Below, in pieces: positions 52,595 to 61,644 of a stretch of DNA of 64,000 nucleotides. The position numbers and the translations under genes are program-made. Position 1 is the first letter of the stretch. The number at the start of each line of letters is the position of its first letter. The DNA lies in assembly GCA_964247085.1 (NCBI GenBank), contig CAXTSX010000015.1, forward strand, positions 1-64,000, read 5' to 3'. This DNA comes from JAAFHZ01 sp964247085. GTDB taxonomy: Bacteria; Cyanobacteriota; Cyanobacteriia; Cyanobacteriales; Chamaesiphonaceae. The notes beneath the pieces were generated by a model, which saw nothing but the letters and a program-made list of their open reading frames with translations, did not search any database and was not told the origin of the DNA.

Positions 52595-52714
52595 CCGCTG
52601 GACACTGCTTTTGGAAATTCCCAAAATCTTGGCAATGTTTCTACGGCTGAGATGGACAGCTTCTTTGAAACACTGTGAGACTTTTTGACACCGTTCCCGT
52701 ATATTGATCTTCAT
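52595..52714 (-). pseudogene. N-terminal fragment of another transposase
   Basis: MKINIRERCQKVSQCFKEAV followed by HLSRRNIAKILGISKSSVQR (40 codons) matches, from memory, the N-terminus of a widespread cyanobacterial transposase of an unassigned family (ISNCY type). It predicts a helix-turn-helix. After codon 40 the sequence switches to the IS21-like end, so the gene was interrupted by that insertion. The continuation is not found nearby. Confidence 0.55.
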
Positions 52715-52810
52715 CGTATATCTAGATCTCGTTAATCAAGATTACGATATTCGCCCTTGTGATCAATCGCACGGCCTTTCTTCTGGTTTTGCTATCTGCT
52801 CAGAATAGGT

Positions 52811-52833
52811 AAGTGTCCCGCTTTAAGTTGCTA
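52811..52833. repeat. 23-bp dispersed repeat, copy 2
   Basis: This is identical to 43764-43786. Here it is followed by CCCGTTGAACCC. The same orientation is kept. Confidence 0.6.
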
Positions 52834-52985
52834 CCCGTTGAACCCTTGCTTAATGACTGAAATTTGCCAGAATTAAATTTTAAAATTATAGTCTTAACTA
52901 TATCTAGCATGATTGACTTATAAAGATTTGACATAGTTGTGCTATTGTCCGCCAAATTAAAAATCTAATCGGAGCTATTAATTAC

Positions 52986-54590
52986 ATGCTGGAACAATTT
53001 CGTATTAGTCAACGTAAACTAATAATATTTGGGTTATTGGCCTATATCGCCATTCAAGCATCTGTTAATTTTGCAGCTGCTCCAGCCAGATTAGCTGTTT
53101 GGGTCGAGCCTAGCCTAGAAAGAATTGGCAAGGCAGATCGTCCTAAAAGCCAAAAAAACATCGATTTGTTTGCTGCCAGGGGCGAGTACGAATCTTTTCA
53201 AGTGGTGGTTAAAGCACCATCAAATGGTTTAAGCAATGTCAATATTTCAGTTTCTGATTTAGTTTCTGAAAATAACAAACGTATTTCGAAAAAGAATATT
53301 ACTCTATATCGGGAACATTATGTTGATGTTCGTAAATCTAGCCCTGCCTGGGGAGGTGATACTAATAAGCCTTTGAGTAAAGGTTCTTACCCAGATGCAC
53401 TAATCCCGTTCATTGATCCAGAAACTAATCTCCCTCCCCGAAAAGCTCAGCTTAGAGCTGTTCCATTCAGTTTAAAGTCAGCTCAAAACCAACCCATTTG
53501 GTTAGACGTATTTGTTCCGAGGGATACCAAGCCTGGTCAATATGTTGGCAAGTTCACCGTCACCAGTGATCAAGGCAAAAGTGTAGGCCAAATTCAACTA
53601 AAAGTTGGAAATTTTGAGTTGCCTGTGAAGCCATCGTTAAATTCTTCTTTTTCCTTTTTTGAAGCTAGGAGTAGAGCAAATAGTGTAGAACTACTTAAGC
53701 ATCGACTGATGCCCAGAGAAGTCGAGCCAAAGGATGAAAGCTACCTTATGAAGGAATGGGGACTAACCTCTGTGGATTTAGGCTTTTGGAGTGGAGCTGA
53801 CATCTCCACTTGCAAAATGAAACCAGCCCCATCGGTTCAAGAGATCAAGAGAAAGGCTGCGCAGCATCAGCCGGGGTTACTAGTTTATAACTTCACAGCT
53901 GATGAAATTGATAATTGTCCAAACTTGCTTCAACCTATCAAGCAGTGGGGAAAAAATCTTGCTCAAGCTGGGGTTAAAAATTTGGTGACTATGAAACCGA
54001 TTCCCAGTTTGTACAATGATGGTTCTAAAAAAGGGAAGTCTGTAGTAGATATTTGGGTATTGAACTCTGAAATGTATGATAAAGCGGTTCAACAAGTAAA
54101 TGAGGTAAAAAGAAAGGGTGATAAGGTCTGGTCTTATGCTCTTCTGGTCGTGGGTAATGGTCATCCTCATTGGGAAATAGATTTTTTACCCATGAATTTT
54201 AGAATACATCCTGGATTTATTAGCCAGCATCTCGGGCTGACTGGTCTCCTTTACTGGCGGATAGATTTATGGACTAAAGACCCTTGGAATGATATACAGA
54301 CGTATCAAAATAACGAAAAATATGATTTTCCTGGTGAGGGTATGTTAGTTTATCCTGGCGCTCAAGTCGGTATTAATGGTGTTGCTCCATCAATGAGACT
54401 AAAATGGCTCAGAGATGGGGTTGAAGATTATGAATATATTGAAATATTGAAAAAGCGTGGCCGTGGCAATTGGGCATTAAAAGTCAGTAAAACGGTGGGA
54501 TCAGATTGGAAAAACTGGAGTAAAAATCCAAGCACACTAGAATCGGTAAGACGTAAACTAGGAAATGAGATAGATAGACTTTCTAAGTAA
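52986..54590 (+). CDS. Exported DUF4091 protein, GH123-like, copy 2
   Basis: The 534-residue protein aligns over its entire length with the copy at 48255-49874. It shares N-terminal SQRKLIIFGLLAYIAIQASV (shorter by a few residues), the KSQKNIDLFAARGEYESFQ block, TADEID (Asp306-Glu307) and the same C-terminus GNEIDRLSK. Similarity continues some 40 bases beyond the stop, so the duplication unit was longer than the gene. Divergence is moderate, and many third positions differ. The roles may be overlapping or specialised. Confidence 0.85.
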   Translation: MLEQFRISQRKLIIFGLLAYIAIQASVNFAAAPARLAVWVEPSLERIGKADRPKSQKNIDLFAARGEYESFQVVVKAPSNGLSNVNISVSDLVSENNKRISKKNITLYREHYVDVRKSSPAWGGDTNKPLSKGSYPDALIPFIDPETNLPPRKAQLRAVPFSLKSAQNQPIWLDVFVPRDTKPGQYVGKFTVTSDQGKSVGQIQLKVGNFELPVKPSLNSSFSFFEARSRANSVELLKHRLMPREVEPKDESYLMKEWGLTSVDLGFWSGADISTCKMKPAPSVQEIKRKAAQHQPGLLVYNFTADEIDNCPNLLQPIKQWGKNLAQAGVKNLVTMKPIPSLYNDGSKKGKSVVDIWVLNSEMYDKAVQQVNEVKRKGDKVWSYALLVVGNGHPHWEIDFLPMNFRIHPGFISQHLGLTGLLYWRIDLWTKDPWNDIQTYQNNEKYDFPGEGMLVYPGAQVGINGVAPSMRLKWLRDGVEDYEYIEILKKRGRGNWALKVSKTVGSDWKNWSKNPSTLESVRRKLGNEIDRLSK

Positions 54591-54625
54591 ATATCTCTTA
54601 GACGATTAGTTTGAAAACTTACTTT

Positions 54626-55225
54626 CTATATCATGGTTGTGATGTATGGCAATCTGTTTGCAATAATCTTAATTTGCTCTTGATTATTGACTAACAGTCC
54701 ACAAACATCCCAGTCACCAGTGAGAAAGCTTTGACGCAGTTGAGAGGGCAAGCTAATGTCGGCGATGACTCTACCACATTGTATTTGCTGATTTTCCAGA
54801 TCGATCGATACCGTCACCTTTGGATCAGCCGCGATCGCCGATTGGAGCTGAGCAATGATTTCGGGAACGGCGGTGACACAGGGCAAGCCGATCGCCTGAC
54901 AATTGGCAAAAAAGATCGCGGAAAAACTTTCACCGATAATCGCCTGAATCCCCCAACGGAGGATTCCTTGGGGGGCATGTTCCCGACTAGAGCCACAGCC
55001 GAAGTTCTTGTTGACGACTAATACCTTGGCCGATCGATAGACGGGCAACTCAAAAGGATGTTTACCAGCCAAAGCCTGTCGATCGTCGGTAAAAACGTGA
55101 TCACCCAGACCATCAAAGGTCACGGACTTGAGAAACCGCGCGGGCATGATCCGATCGGTATCAATGTCATTGCCTACCAATGGTAATCCGCTACCAGTAA
55201 TGAATTTAATCTGTTCGTTAGCCAT
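54626..55225 (-). CDS. leuD: 3-isopropylmalate dehydratase small subunit (LeuD)
   Basis: The 199-residue subunit completes the aconitase-type enzyme of leucine synthesis. Motifs are GNDIDTDRIMPARFL and NFGCGSSREHAPQGILRWG, and the length is normal. It follows leuC on the same strand after 52 bases. It forms the swivelling lid domain over the iron-sulfur cluster in LeuC. Confidence 0.96.
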   Translation of the reverse strand: MANEQIKFITGSGLPLVGNDIDTDRIMPARFLKSVTFDGLGDHVFTDDRQALAGKHPFELPVYRSAKVLVVNKNFGCGSSREHAPQGILRWGIQAIIGESFSAIFFANCQAIGLPCVTAVPEIIAQLQSAIAADPKVTVSIDLENQQIQCGRVIADISLPSQLRQSFLTGDWDVCGLLVNNQEQIKIIANRLPYITTMI

Positions 55226-55277
55226 TCTTCAAAACCAAAATAAAGTTGAAAGTAGCAAGACCTAATTTAAACCCCAG

Positions 55278-56690
55278 TTAAACTTTGGCAATTAAATCGC
55301 GGACATCCGTAACCTGACCAGTGATCGCCGCCGCCACCACCATCGCTGGCGACATCAACAATGTCCGGCCAGACTTAGAACCCTGACGGCCTTTAAAGTT
55401 GCGATTGGATGAAGAAGCACTGACCTGACTGCCCACCAGTTGATCGGGATTCATAGCCAGACACATCGAGCAGCCTGCTTCGCGCCACTCAAAGCCAGCT
55501 GCGGTAAATATTTTGTCTAAGCCTTCGGCTTCGGCTTGCTTTTTGACCTGTTCGGAACCGGGCACAATGAGGGCTTTGACCCCTGGAGCGACCTGATGGC
55601 CTTCTGCCACTTTGGCTGCTTCGCGCAAATCACTAATCCGGCCATTGGTGCAACTACCAACAAAACAGACATCTACTTTGGTGCCAGCGAGTAGTTGTCC
55701 TGGTTGCAAGTCCATGTATTGATAAGCTTCTTGAGCGCTGCCTCGCTCGGACTCGGGCAACTGTTCGAGAGTGGGGATAGTTTCATTGATGCCAATGCCC
55801 TGCCCTGGAGTAATACCCCAGGTAACGGTAGGGGCAATGCTGGCGGCATCGATCGATACCACATCGTCATAAACGGCGTTGGCATCACTGCGTAAACTCT
55901 GCCACCAAGCTACTGATTTTTCCCAATCAGCCACTGTTGGTGCAAATTCGCGGCCTTGTAAGTAATCGTAAGTCACTTGGTCGGGGTTGAAATAGCCACA
56001 GCGAGCACCGCCTTCGATCGCCATATTGCAGACTGTCATCCGCTCTTCCATATTCATCTGGTCGCAGGTGGTACCGGCAAACTCGTAGGCGTAACCATTT
56101 CCCCCGGAAACTCCCAGCTGGCGAATGATTTGTAAGACCACATCTTTGGCGTAAACTCCGGGCGGCAGTTGACCATTGACTTCGATCTTCCGCACTTGAA
56201 GTTTTTCCATAGCCAAGGATTGTGCTGCTAAGACATCCCGCACTTGACTGGTGCCAATCCCAAAGGCGATCGCCCCAAAGGCACCGTGAGTAGAAGTGTG
56301 ACTGTCGCCGCAGGCGATCGTCATGCCGGGCTGGGTTAAGCCCAATTCTGGGGCAATCACATGGACAATACCTTGCTTGCCAGAACCGACATTGTAAAAA
56401 AGAATACCTTGTTCAGCGGTGTTTTGCTCCAGGCGCTGCATCATTTCCTCGGCCATGCGATCGGCGAATGGCCTAGCCTGATTATCGGTGGGCACAATGT
56501 GATCGACGGTGGCCACGGTGCGATCGGGATACAAAACTTTTAAGCCCAATTCTTTCAACATACCAAAAGCCTGCGGACTAGTGACTTCATGGATGAGGTG
56601 CAAGCCAATAAATAGCTGGGTTTGACCAGAGCGTAAGGTTCCCACACTATGCAAATCCCAGACCTTATCAAACAATGTCCCTTGACTCAT
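55278..56690 (-). CDS. leuC: 3-isopropylmalate dehydratase large subunit (LeuC)
   Basis: The 470-residue subunit binds the [4Fe-4S] cluster with Cys residues in CFVGSCTNGR and AGCSMCLAMNPDQL, and has HEVTSPQAF and ACGDSHTSTHGAFGAIAFG near the N-terminus. With LeuD it isomerises 2- to 3-isopropylmalate in the cytosol. It is first in the leuCD operon. No attenuator-like leader was seen upstream (56691-56830). Confidence 0.97.
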   Translation of the reverse strand: MSQGTLFDKVWDLHSVGTLRSGQTQLFIGLHLIHEVTSPQAFGMLKELGLKVLYPDRTVATVDHIVPTDNQARPFADRMAEEMMQRLEQNTAEQGILFYNVGSGKQGIVHVIAPELGLTQPGMTIACGDSHTSTHGAFGAIAFGIGTSQVRDVLAAQSLAMEKLQVRKIEVNGQLPPGVYAKDVVLQIIRQLGVSGGNGYAYEFAGTTCDQMNMEERMTVCNMAIEGGARCGYFNPDQVTYDYLQGREFAPTVADWEKSVAWWQSLRSDANAVYDDVVSIDAASIAPTVTWGITPGQGIGINETIPTLEQLPESERGSAQEAYQYMDLQPGQLLAGTKVDVCFVGSCTNGRISDLREAAKVAEGHQVAPGVKALIVPGSEQVKKQAEAEGLDKIFTAAGFEWREAGCSMCLAMNPDQLVGSQVSASSSNRNFKGRQGSKSGRTLLMSPAMVVAAAITGQVTDVRDLIAKV

Positions 56691-56830
56691 GCTCTCTCTC
56701 TAACAGGTTGAACTAAATTGAATTAATCGGTACTGCCCATTCTAGCTATTTGTGGCACAATTCAACAGTCCCAGTAACGTGACCGAATATTGAGATAAAA
56801 TTTAACCCTCAGGACTGCACGAGAATTTCT

Positions 56831-57205
56831 ATGAAACCACACCATTTACCCACAGCGATCATTTTGACTGATGCTGATATCACTGTGGGTAAAACAGTCC
56901 TGGACTGGACCCCGCAACCCGGTGACTATTTAGAACATGAGGATAGTACCTATGCGGTATTGGAACGGCGACATCGCTATCAATACAAATCTGGTCGGTA
57001 TCGTCTCCAGGAAATTGCTTTGTATGTGCAGCTGGCCAATCGTCCTACGGAACGGACGATGATTGCGGGTAAGTGGGTGATTGGGGATGCTACTTGTATT
57101 TATAATGCGCAGTCGGAGTTGTTGCGTTGTGCTGTTTTACCGGCTGGTCCTTGCGCAGACTGTGGGTTCTATCTGGCTCAACCTAATGTCCCAGACTCTA
57201 ATTGA
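56831..57205 (+). CDS. DUF6464-type cyanobacterial protein
   Basis: The 124-residue protein has LEHEDSTYAVLERRHRYQYK, YRLQEIALYVQLANRPTERT, GDATCIYNAQSELLRCAVLP and GPCADCGFYL at the end, the conserved blocks of the DUF6464 family restricted to cyanobacteria and their relatives. The Cys residues (CIYN..LLRCAV..PCADC) could bind metal. The function is unknown. Its 3' end overlaps the convergent small gene by 28 bases. Confidence 0.75.
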   Translation: MKPHHLPTAIILTDADITVGKTVLDWTPQPGDYLEHEDSTYAVLERRHRYQYKSGRYRLQEIALYVQLANRPTERTMIAGKWVIGDATCIYNAQSELLRCAVLPAGPCADCGFYLAQPNVPDSN

Positions 57206-57462
57206 TCTAGATAGATGAATTCAGGGAATTTGACTCCCGCTTCAGTTCTGATTTTCACCAAGGCCGGAGATTCAAAAAATTGCTGGGCGTGATCGATCGA
57301 TGTCCAAGCTGAAAAATGTACTATTTTGTTGGGCTGATCAACATATTTCAAAACTTGGTAGGTTCTTTCTCCAGCCGCTTGGCGAATATCCGCTGCCTCA
57401 TCAAAAATTTTCTTCCACGCTGGGTAGTCGGCAACTTCATGGATAATCAATACGTATTGCAT
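57178..57462 (-). CDS. Small dimeric alpha-beta barrel (ABM-like) protein
   Basis: The 94-residue protein has the ferredoxin-like pattern of the antibiotic-biosynthesis monooxygenase/heme-degrading fold: MQYVLIIHEVADYPAWKKIF, then KIVHFSAWTSIDHAQQFFES. No cofactor is predictable. Such proteins often lack known substrates. The overlap with the DUF6464 gene at the 3' end is 28 bases. Confidence 0.65.
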   Translation of the reverse strand: MQYVLIIHEVADYPAWKKIFDEAADIRQAAGERTYQVLKYVDQPNKIVHFSAWTSIDHAQQFFESPALVKIRTEAGVKFPEFIYLDQLESGTLG

Positions 57463-57507
57463 AATTTTAGATATTTTGTACTACCGTAAATTTAATTTTA
57501 GTCTGCA

Positions 57508-58143
57508 ATGACCAACTTGATTGCCAATATTTTGCAAGGTATCACTGCTTTTGTCGCAACCAACCTAGATGATGTGGTGGTGCTAATTATATTCTTTACA
57601 CAGATAAATAAAACTGAGCGTTCCTGGCATATTGTTACCGGTCAATATTTGGGATTTTGTTTATTACTATTGCTGAGCTTGCCGGGCTATTTTGGCGGAA
57701 TGTTGTTGCCACCATACTGGATTGGTCTGTTGGGATTACTACCTTTGGCGATCGGACTCAAATTGCTGTTTGCCAAAAATCAAGATGATCAAGAATCAGT
57801 ACAAATAGTTAGTAATCCGCTGCTGCAAAGGTTGACAGCTTTTTGCCCACCGCGCATTTTACAAGTGGCCGCCGTCACTGTAGCCAATGGTGGAGATAAT
57901 ATTAGTATTTATGTACCCCTGTTTGCCAGCAAGAACTGGATTGGTTTGCTAGAAATTATCGGCACTTTTTTAGTGATGATCGGCATCTGGTGTTGGTTAG
58001 CCTGGCGCTTAGTCAAACAACCAGCGATCGGACAACTGTTTAGCAAATATGGCGATCGATTAGTTCCTTGGGTATTTATTTCTTTGGGTGGCTATATTTT
58101 GTATGAGAGTGGAAGCATCGCGTATTTTTTCAAGCTATCGTAA
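57508..58143 (+). CDS. CadD-family metal efflux transporter
   Basis: The 211-residue membrane protein has the cadmium-resistance transporter (CadD) start FVATNLDDVVVLIIFFTQI with the Asp pair, and NGGDNISIYVPLFA with the second acidic/Asn motif. About five or six helices are present. It is thought to export Cd or related divalent cations. It is unlinked to the main metal cluster. Confidence 0.85.
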   Translation: MTNLIANILQGITAFVATNLDDVVVLIIFFTQINKTERSWHIVTGQYLGFCLLLLLSLPGYFGGMLLPPYWIGLLGLLPLAIGLKLLFAKNQDDQESVQIVSNPLLQRLTAFCPPRILQVAAVTVANGGDNISIYVPLFASKNWIGLLEIIGTFLVMIGIWCWLAWRLVKQPAIGQLFSKYGDRLVPWVFISLGGYILYESGSIAYFFKLS

Positions 58144-58300
58144 CTTGATCGCCCTGAAATCCTAACAGAGATGACTAATATCAACTAGCATTTTAATAGA
58201 TGCTCATCAGCATTGATATTTATGATGATTGATCGACATTTCTAGAAAAGACAGCTGAGAAACGCCAGATTATCAATAATTTGTGGGAAAAGAATTCATC

Positions 58301-59203
58301 ATGACTAAATCCGAAAATTTCATTAGTCGATTTATTGTATCTCCAAGCCAAGGTGAAGCATCCGATCGGCATATTTCATTGCAACAAGATTACAACCCAG
58401 CCGATAAAGCTGATGTTGTAGATAAAACTGAGGGGCAAAAAAGATTACAAACTGGAATTGCCGCTCTCGCTCAATATCAAAACATACTTTATGCTCAAAA
58501 CACCTACGCGCTGCTGATTATTTTTCAGGCAATGGATGCCGCTGGCAAAGACAGCACCATTAAACATGTGATGTCGGGGATTAATCCGCAAGGTTGTCAG
58601 GTGTTTAGCTTTAAGGTACCTTCAGCAGAAGAGTTAGATCATGACTACCTCTGGCGATATTTCAAAGCTTTGCCGGAGCGGGGGCGTATTGGTATTTTCA
58701 ATCGCTCTTACTACGAAGAAACCTTAGTAGTAAGAGTTCATCCAGAAATTTTGGAGCAGCAGCCACTACCACCTCTCGCTAAAGATCAGCATATCTGGAA
58801 ACACCGTTTTCAGGAGATCAACAATTTTGAGGAATACTTGGTTAGAAATGGCATTGTAGTGTTGAAATTTTTCTTGAATGTGTCTAAAGAAAAACAAAAA
58901 AAACGTTTTTTGGAACGAATTGACTTGCCCGAAAAAAATTGGAAGTTCTCAGAGAGTGATGCCCTGGAGCGGCAACATTGGGATGATTATATGAAAGCCT
59001 ATCAGGATGTTTTCAATCACACTAGTACAGCCTATGCTCCGTGGTATATCATTCCGGCTGACCGTAAATGGTTTACCCATTTAGCTGTCGCCGAAATTAT
59101 TGGTCAAAAGCTCCAAGAACTGGACTTGAAGTATCCAGAAATCAGTGAAGACAAAAAGCAAGAACTGTTGCTAGCCAAGCAGATTTTAGAGAGTCAAGTG
59201 TAA
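58301..59203 (+). CDS. ppk2: Polyphosphate kinase 2
   Basis: The protein has 300 residues from ATG 58301; a GTG at 58283 is also in frame. PPK2 transfers phosphate between polyphosphate and nucleoside diphosphates or monophosphates. Walker A is IFQAMDAAGKDSTIKHVMSG, Walker B-like is RIGIFNRSYYEETLVVRVHP, and the lid has FLERIDLPEKNWKFS. This short single-domain type is close to class I or III. Convergent with glgC. Confidence 0.93.
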   Translation: MTKSENFISRFIVSPSQGEASDRHISLQQDYNPADKADVVDKTEGQKRLQTGIAALAQYQNILYAQNTYALLIIFQAMDAAGKDSTIKHVMSGINPQGCQVFSFKVPSAEELDHDYLWRYFKALPERGRIGIFNRSYYEETLVVRVHPEILEQQPLPPLAKDQHIWKHRFQEINNFEEYLVRNGIVVLKFFLNVSKEKQKKRFLERIDLPEKNWKFSESDALERQHWDDYMKAYQDVFNHTSTAYAPWYIIPADRKWFTHLAVAEIIGQKLQELDLKYPEISEDKKQELLLAKQILESQV

Positions 59204-59226
59204 AATCAGCCTAAAGTTTAGGATAC

Positions 59227-59254
59227 AAAAAAGGGCAATTATTTTGCCCTTTTT
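59227..59254. terminator. Bidirectional rho-independent terminator
   Basis: AAAAAAGGGCAA, TTATT and TTGCCCTTTTT form a G+C stem with A and T tracts on the two sides, so it can stop both ppk2 (plus) and glgC (minus). Confidence 0.92.
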
Positions 59255-59278
59255 CATTACTCAATATGACATCGATCT

Positions 59279-60568
59279 CTAGATCACTGTGTCATTGGGG
59301 ATCAGAGCATTTTTCAGCACCACCACAATGCCACTGCGAATATAAAACCCTAAGTCTTCTCGCTGGGCTTCCTGCACATTATCTTTATTGACAATATTTA
59401 CATTGGTGCCAATTCGGGCATTCTTGTCGATGATTGCCCGGCGGATGGTGCTCCCAGCACCAACTCCTAGCGATACCTCACCTCTTTCGGCCTGAAACAC
59501 CCGATCTTCAAAGTGTTCATAGTAATCAGCCCCCATAATCATGGCATCTTCTATTATGCAATTGGCTCCAACTCGCGACCTTACACCCAAGACTGAATGA
59601 TGAATTCGGCAATTTTTTAAAATACAGCCTTCACTAATCATTGATTCTGTAATATGAGCATCAATCATCTTAGTGGGTGGCAAATAGCGGGATCTAGTGT
59701 AGATCGGCGCATCTTGAGCATAGAAACTAAAAGGTGGCACTGGCTGCTGAGTCAGCGCTAAATTAGCATCATAGAAGGATTCGATCGTCCCAATATCTTC
59801 CCAGTAACCATCAAAGAGGAAAGCTTGGAGATTGTACTTACCAGCAGCACCGGGAATAATTTCTTTGCCGAAGTCAGTCTGCTCCAGCGATTCTTTGAGC
59901 AGTTTAATTAAAACTTCTTTCTTAAAAACATAAATGCCCATCGAAGCAATATAAGGTTGCTGTGCCGCTTGCTCTGGGTTGAGTCCGAGGGTCGTAGTAT
60001 CGACTTGCATAGCTTTCAGCGCGTCACCTTGGGGTTTTTCGCTAAAATCGATGATGCGGCCTTGCTCGTCAATTTTCATCAGCCCAAAATCGGAAGCGCG
60101 TTTCTCATCCATTGGTACCACCGAAATGGTGATATCGGCATTAGTCTGTCGATGACGCTCCACAAATTGCCGATAGTCCATCCGATAGAGATGATCGCCA
60201 GATAGAATGAGGTACTCATCTACATCAGCGTCTTCAAACAATTGCAGATACTGTCTGACGGCATCGGCAGTACCTTGGAACCAGTTGGAATTATCGGGAG
60301 TTTGCTGGGCGGCTAAAACTTCTACAAATCCATTAGTAAAACTAGTAAAGGTGTAAGTAGCTGCCAAGTGGCGATTTAAAGAGGCTGAGTTGAATTGGGT
60401 TAAGACGTAGAGTTTGAAAATTTCGGAATTTATACAATTGCTGACCGGAATATCGATCAGTCGATATTTACCAGCAAGTGGGACGGCGGGCTTGGCTCTG
60501 AGCTTGGTCAGTGGATACAACCTACTACCGGCACCACCACCCAAAATAATACTTAAAACTCTTTTCAC
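59279..60568 (-). CDS. glgC: Glucose-1-phosphate adenylyltransferase (GlgC)
   Basis: The 429-residue plant-type ADP-glucose pyrophosphorylase makes ADP-glucose for glycogen. The N-terminal GGGAGSRLYPLTKLRAKPAV is the catalytic site, and the YLILSGDHLYRMDYR, SMGIYVFKKE and FLFDGYWEDIGT blocks follow. The C-terminal beta-helix has the 3-phosphoglycerate site (SGIVVVLKNA near the end). The length is typical of cyanobacteria. Activity is expected to rise with 3-PGA and fall with phosphate. Confidence 0.97.
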   Translation of the reverse strand: MKRVLSIILGGGAGSRLYPLTKLRAKPAVPLAGKYRLIDIPVSNCINSEIFKLYVLTQFNSASLNRHLAATYTFTSFTNGFVEVLAAQQTPDNSNWFQGTADAVRQYLQLFEDADVDEYLILSGDHLYRMDYRQFVERHRQTNADITISVVPMDEKRASDFGLMKIDEQGRIIDFSEKPQGDALKAMQVDTTTLGLNPEQAAQQPYIASMGIYVFKKEVLIKLLKESLEQTDFGKEIIPGAAGKYNLQAFLFDGYWEDIGTIESFYDANLALTQQPVPPFSFYAQDAPIYTRSRYLPPTKMIDAHITESMISEGCILKNCRIHHSVLGVRSRVGANCIIEDAMIMGADYYEHFEDRVFQAERGEVSLGVGAGSTIRRAIIDKNARIGTNVNIVNKDNVQEAQREDLGFYIRSGIVVVLKNALIPNDTVI

Positions 60569-60817
60569 AGCAACCTCTTGTTATTCAACACCTACTATCT
60601 CATCATCGACCAATGGTGGTTAATGAGCAATCATTTAATTTAACTTTAATCACGCCAATTTATGGACAATCTAGGTTGCTGATTAGTTCAAACAAATTTA
60701 CTAGTATAGACAGTTGCTCTATGCAGTTTTGCTGGTTTACAATATATATAGCAGCACAATTGACCAGAATTAGTTAAACTTGAAGACTGTGCCTAGCTGT
60801 AACAACCTGAGGATTAC

Positions 60818-61054
60818 ATGTCGCAAGTATGTCAACTAACCGGGAAAAGGGCGAACAACGCCATGTCTGTTTCCCACTCCCATCGCCGCACGAAGAAGCT
60901 GCAAAATGTCAATTTGCAGTGGAAGCGGATCTGGTGGGCCGAAGGCAACCGTTGGGTCAAATTACGAATTTCTACTAAAGCTCTCAAAACTTTAGAACGT
61001 AAAGGCTTGGTAGCCATGGCTAAAGAAGCAGGTTTGAACTTAAATAAGTTTTAA
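60818..61054 (+). CDS. rpmB: 50S ribosomal protein L28
   Basis: The 78-residue protein begins MSQVCQLTGKRANNAMSVSH followed by SHRRTKKLQNVNL, standard for L28 in the cyanobacterial/chloroplast form. GAGGA at about 60808-60813 is a good ribosome-binding site. It is divergent from glgC by 249 bases, which hold no other gene. A G+C hairpin follows the stop. Confidence 0.97.
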   Translation: MSQVCQLTGKRANNAMSVSHSHRRTKKLQNVNLQWKRIWWAEGNRWVKLRISTKALKTLERKGLVAMAKEAGLNLNKF

Positions 61055-61064
61055 AACTGCCCCT

Positions 61065-61084
61065 TACCCCCAGGCTTGGGGGTA
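61065..61084 (+). terminator. Hairpin after rpmB
   Basis: TACCCCC, AGGCTT, GGGGGTA: a perfect 7-bp stem ending 30 bases after the rpmB stop. The following T-run is weak (CTTTAG). Confidence 0.6.
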
Positions 61085-61137
61085 CTTTAGCTATCTCTAG
61101 TATTTTGTGCTGTTGTCTAATCATTGGTGATTTAGCC

Positions 61138-61644
61138 ATGCCACAGTCTCATCGATCAATCGAAGGCTTTACCCTGATAGAGGTACTCGTCTCTATTTTG
61201 GTGGCGACAGCTTTTGTGGGTTTGTCTTTGCAAGGAATATTGACAGCCACGTTACTGCAAGCGAAAGCTTTACGTCAGACAGAAGCGCTGAACTGGATTC
61301 AAGGTGATTTAGCGGAGTTGCGTTGGCAAGCTAGTATTTCCCAATTGGCTTTCGATCGCACTCGTTGCCAAGCGTCCACTGCCGATCGAGGATTTGCTGA
61401 TGCGCTGCGCGATCGCCTTGCCCAAACTGATGTAACTGGCACCGCTCCTTACCAGGTGCCCATCCAAATCAAGCGGAATGCCAGGGGTCAAGAATTTGAG
61501 TTGTTACGCACCCTGTCGATCGCAAGTAGTCCCTACCATATCTTAGGTATTCAGTATCAAGTCCGTCCCCACACGAGTGGAGCGTTGCCGGTGGCTAGTT
61601 TCTATAGCGAGGTGCTGGCCGATGCTGTATTCCAATGTGCCTAG
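61138..61644 (+). CDS. Minor pilin/pseudopilin, PilV-like
   Basis: This 168-residue prepilin starts at ATG 61138. The leader is short and ends EGFTLIEVLVSILVATAFVG, the prepilin peptidase site (cut after Gly) with Glu at position 5 of the mature protein. A hydrophobic helix follows. The globular part has a C-terminal Cys. It would be assembled into a type IV pilus or a related secretion pseudopilus and is translationally coupled with the next gene (23-base overlap). Confidence 0.82.
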   Translation: MPQSHRSIEGFTLIEVLVSILVATAFVGLSLQGILTATLLQAKALRQTEALNWIQGDLAELRWQASISQLAFDRTRCQASTADRGFADALRDRLAQTDVTGTAPYQVPIQIKRNARGQEFELLRTLSIASSPYHILGIQYQVRPHTSGALPVASFYSEVLADAVFQCA

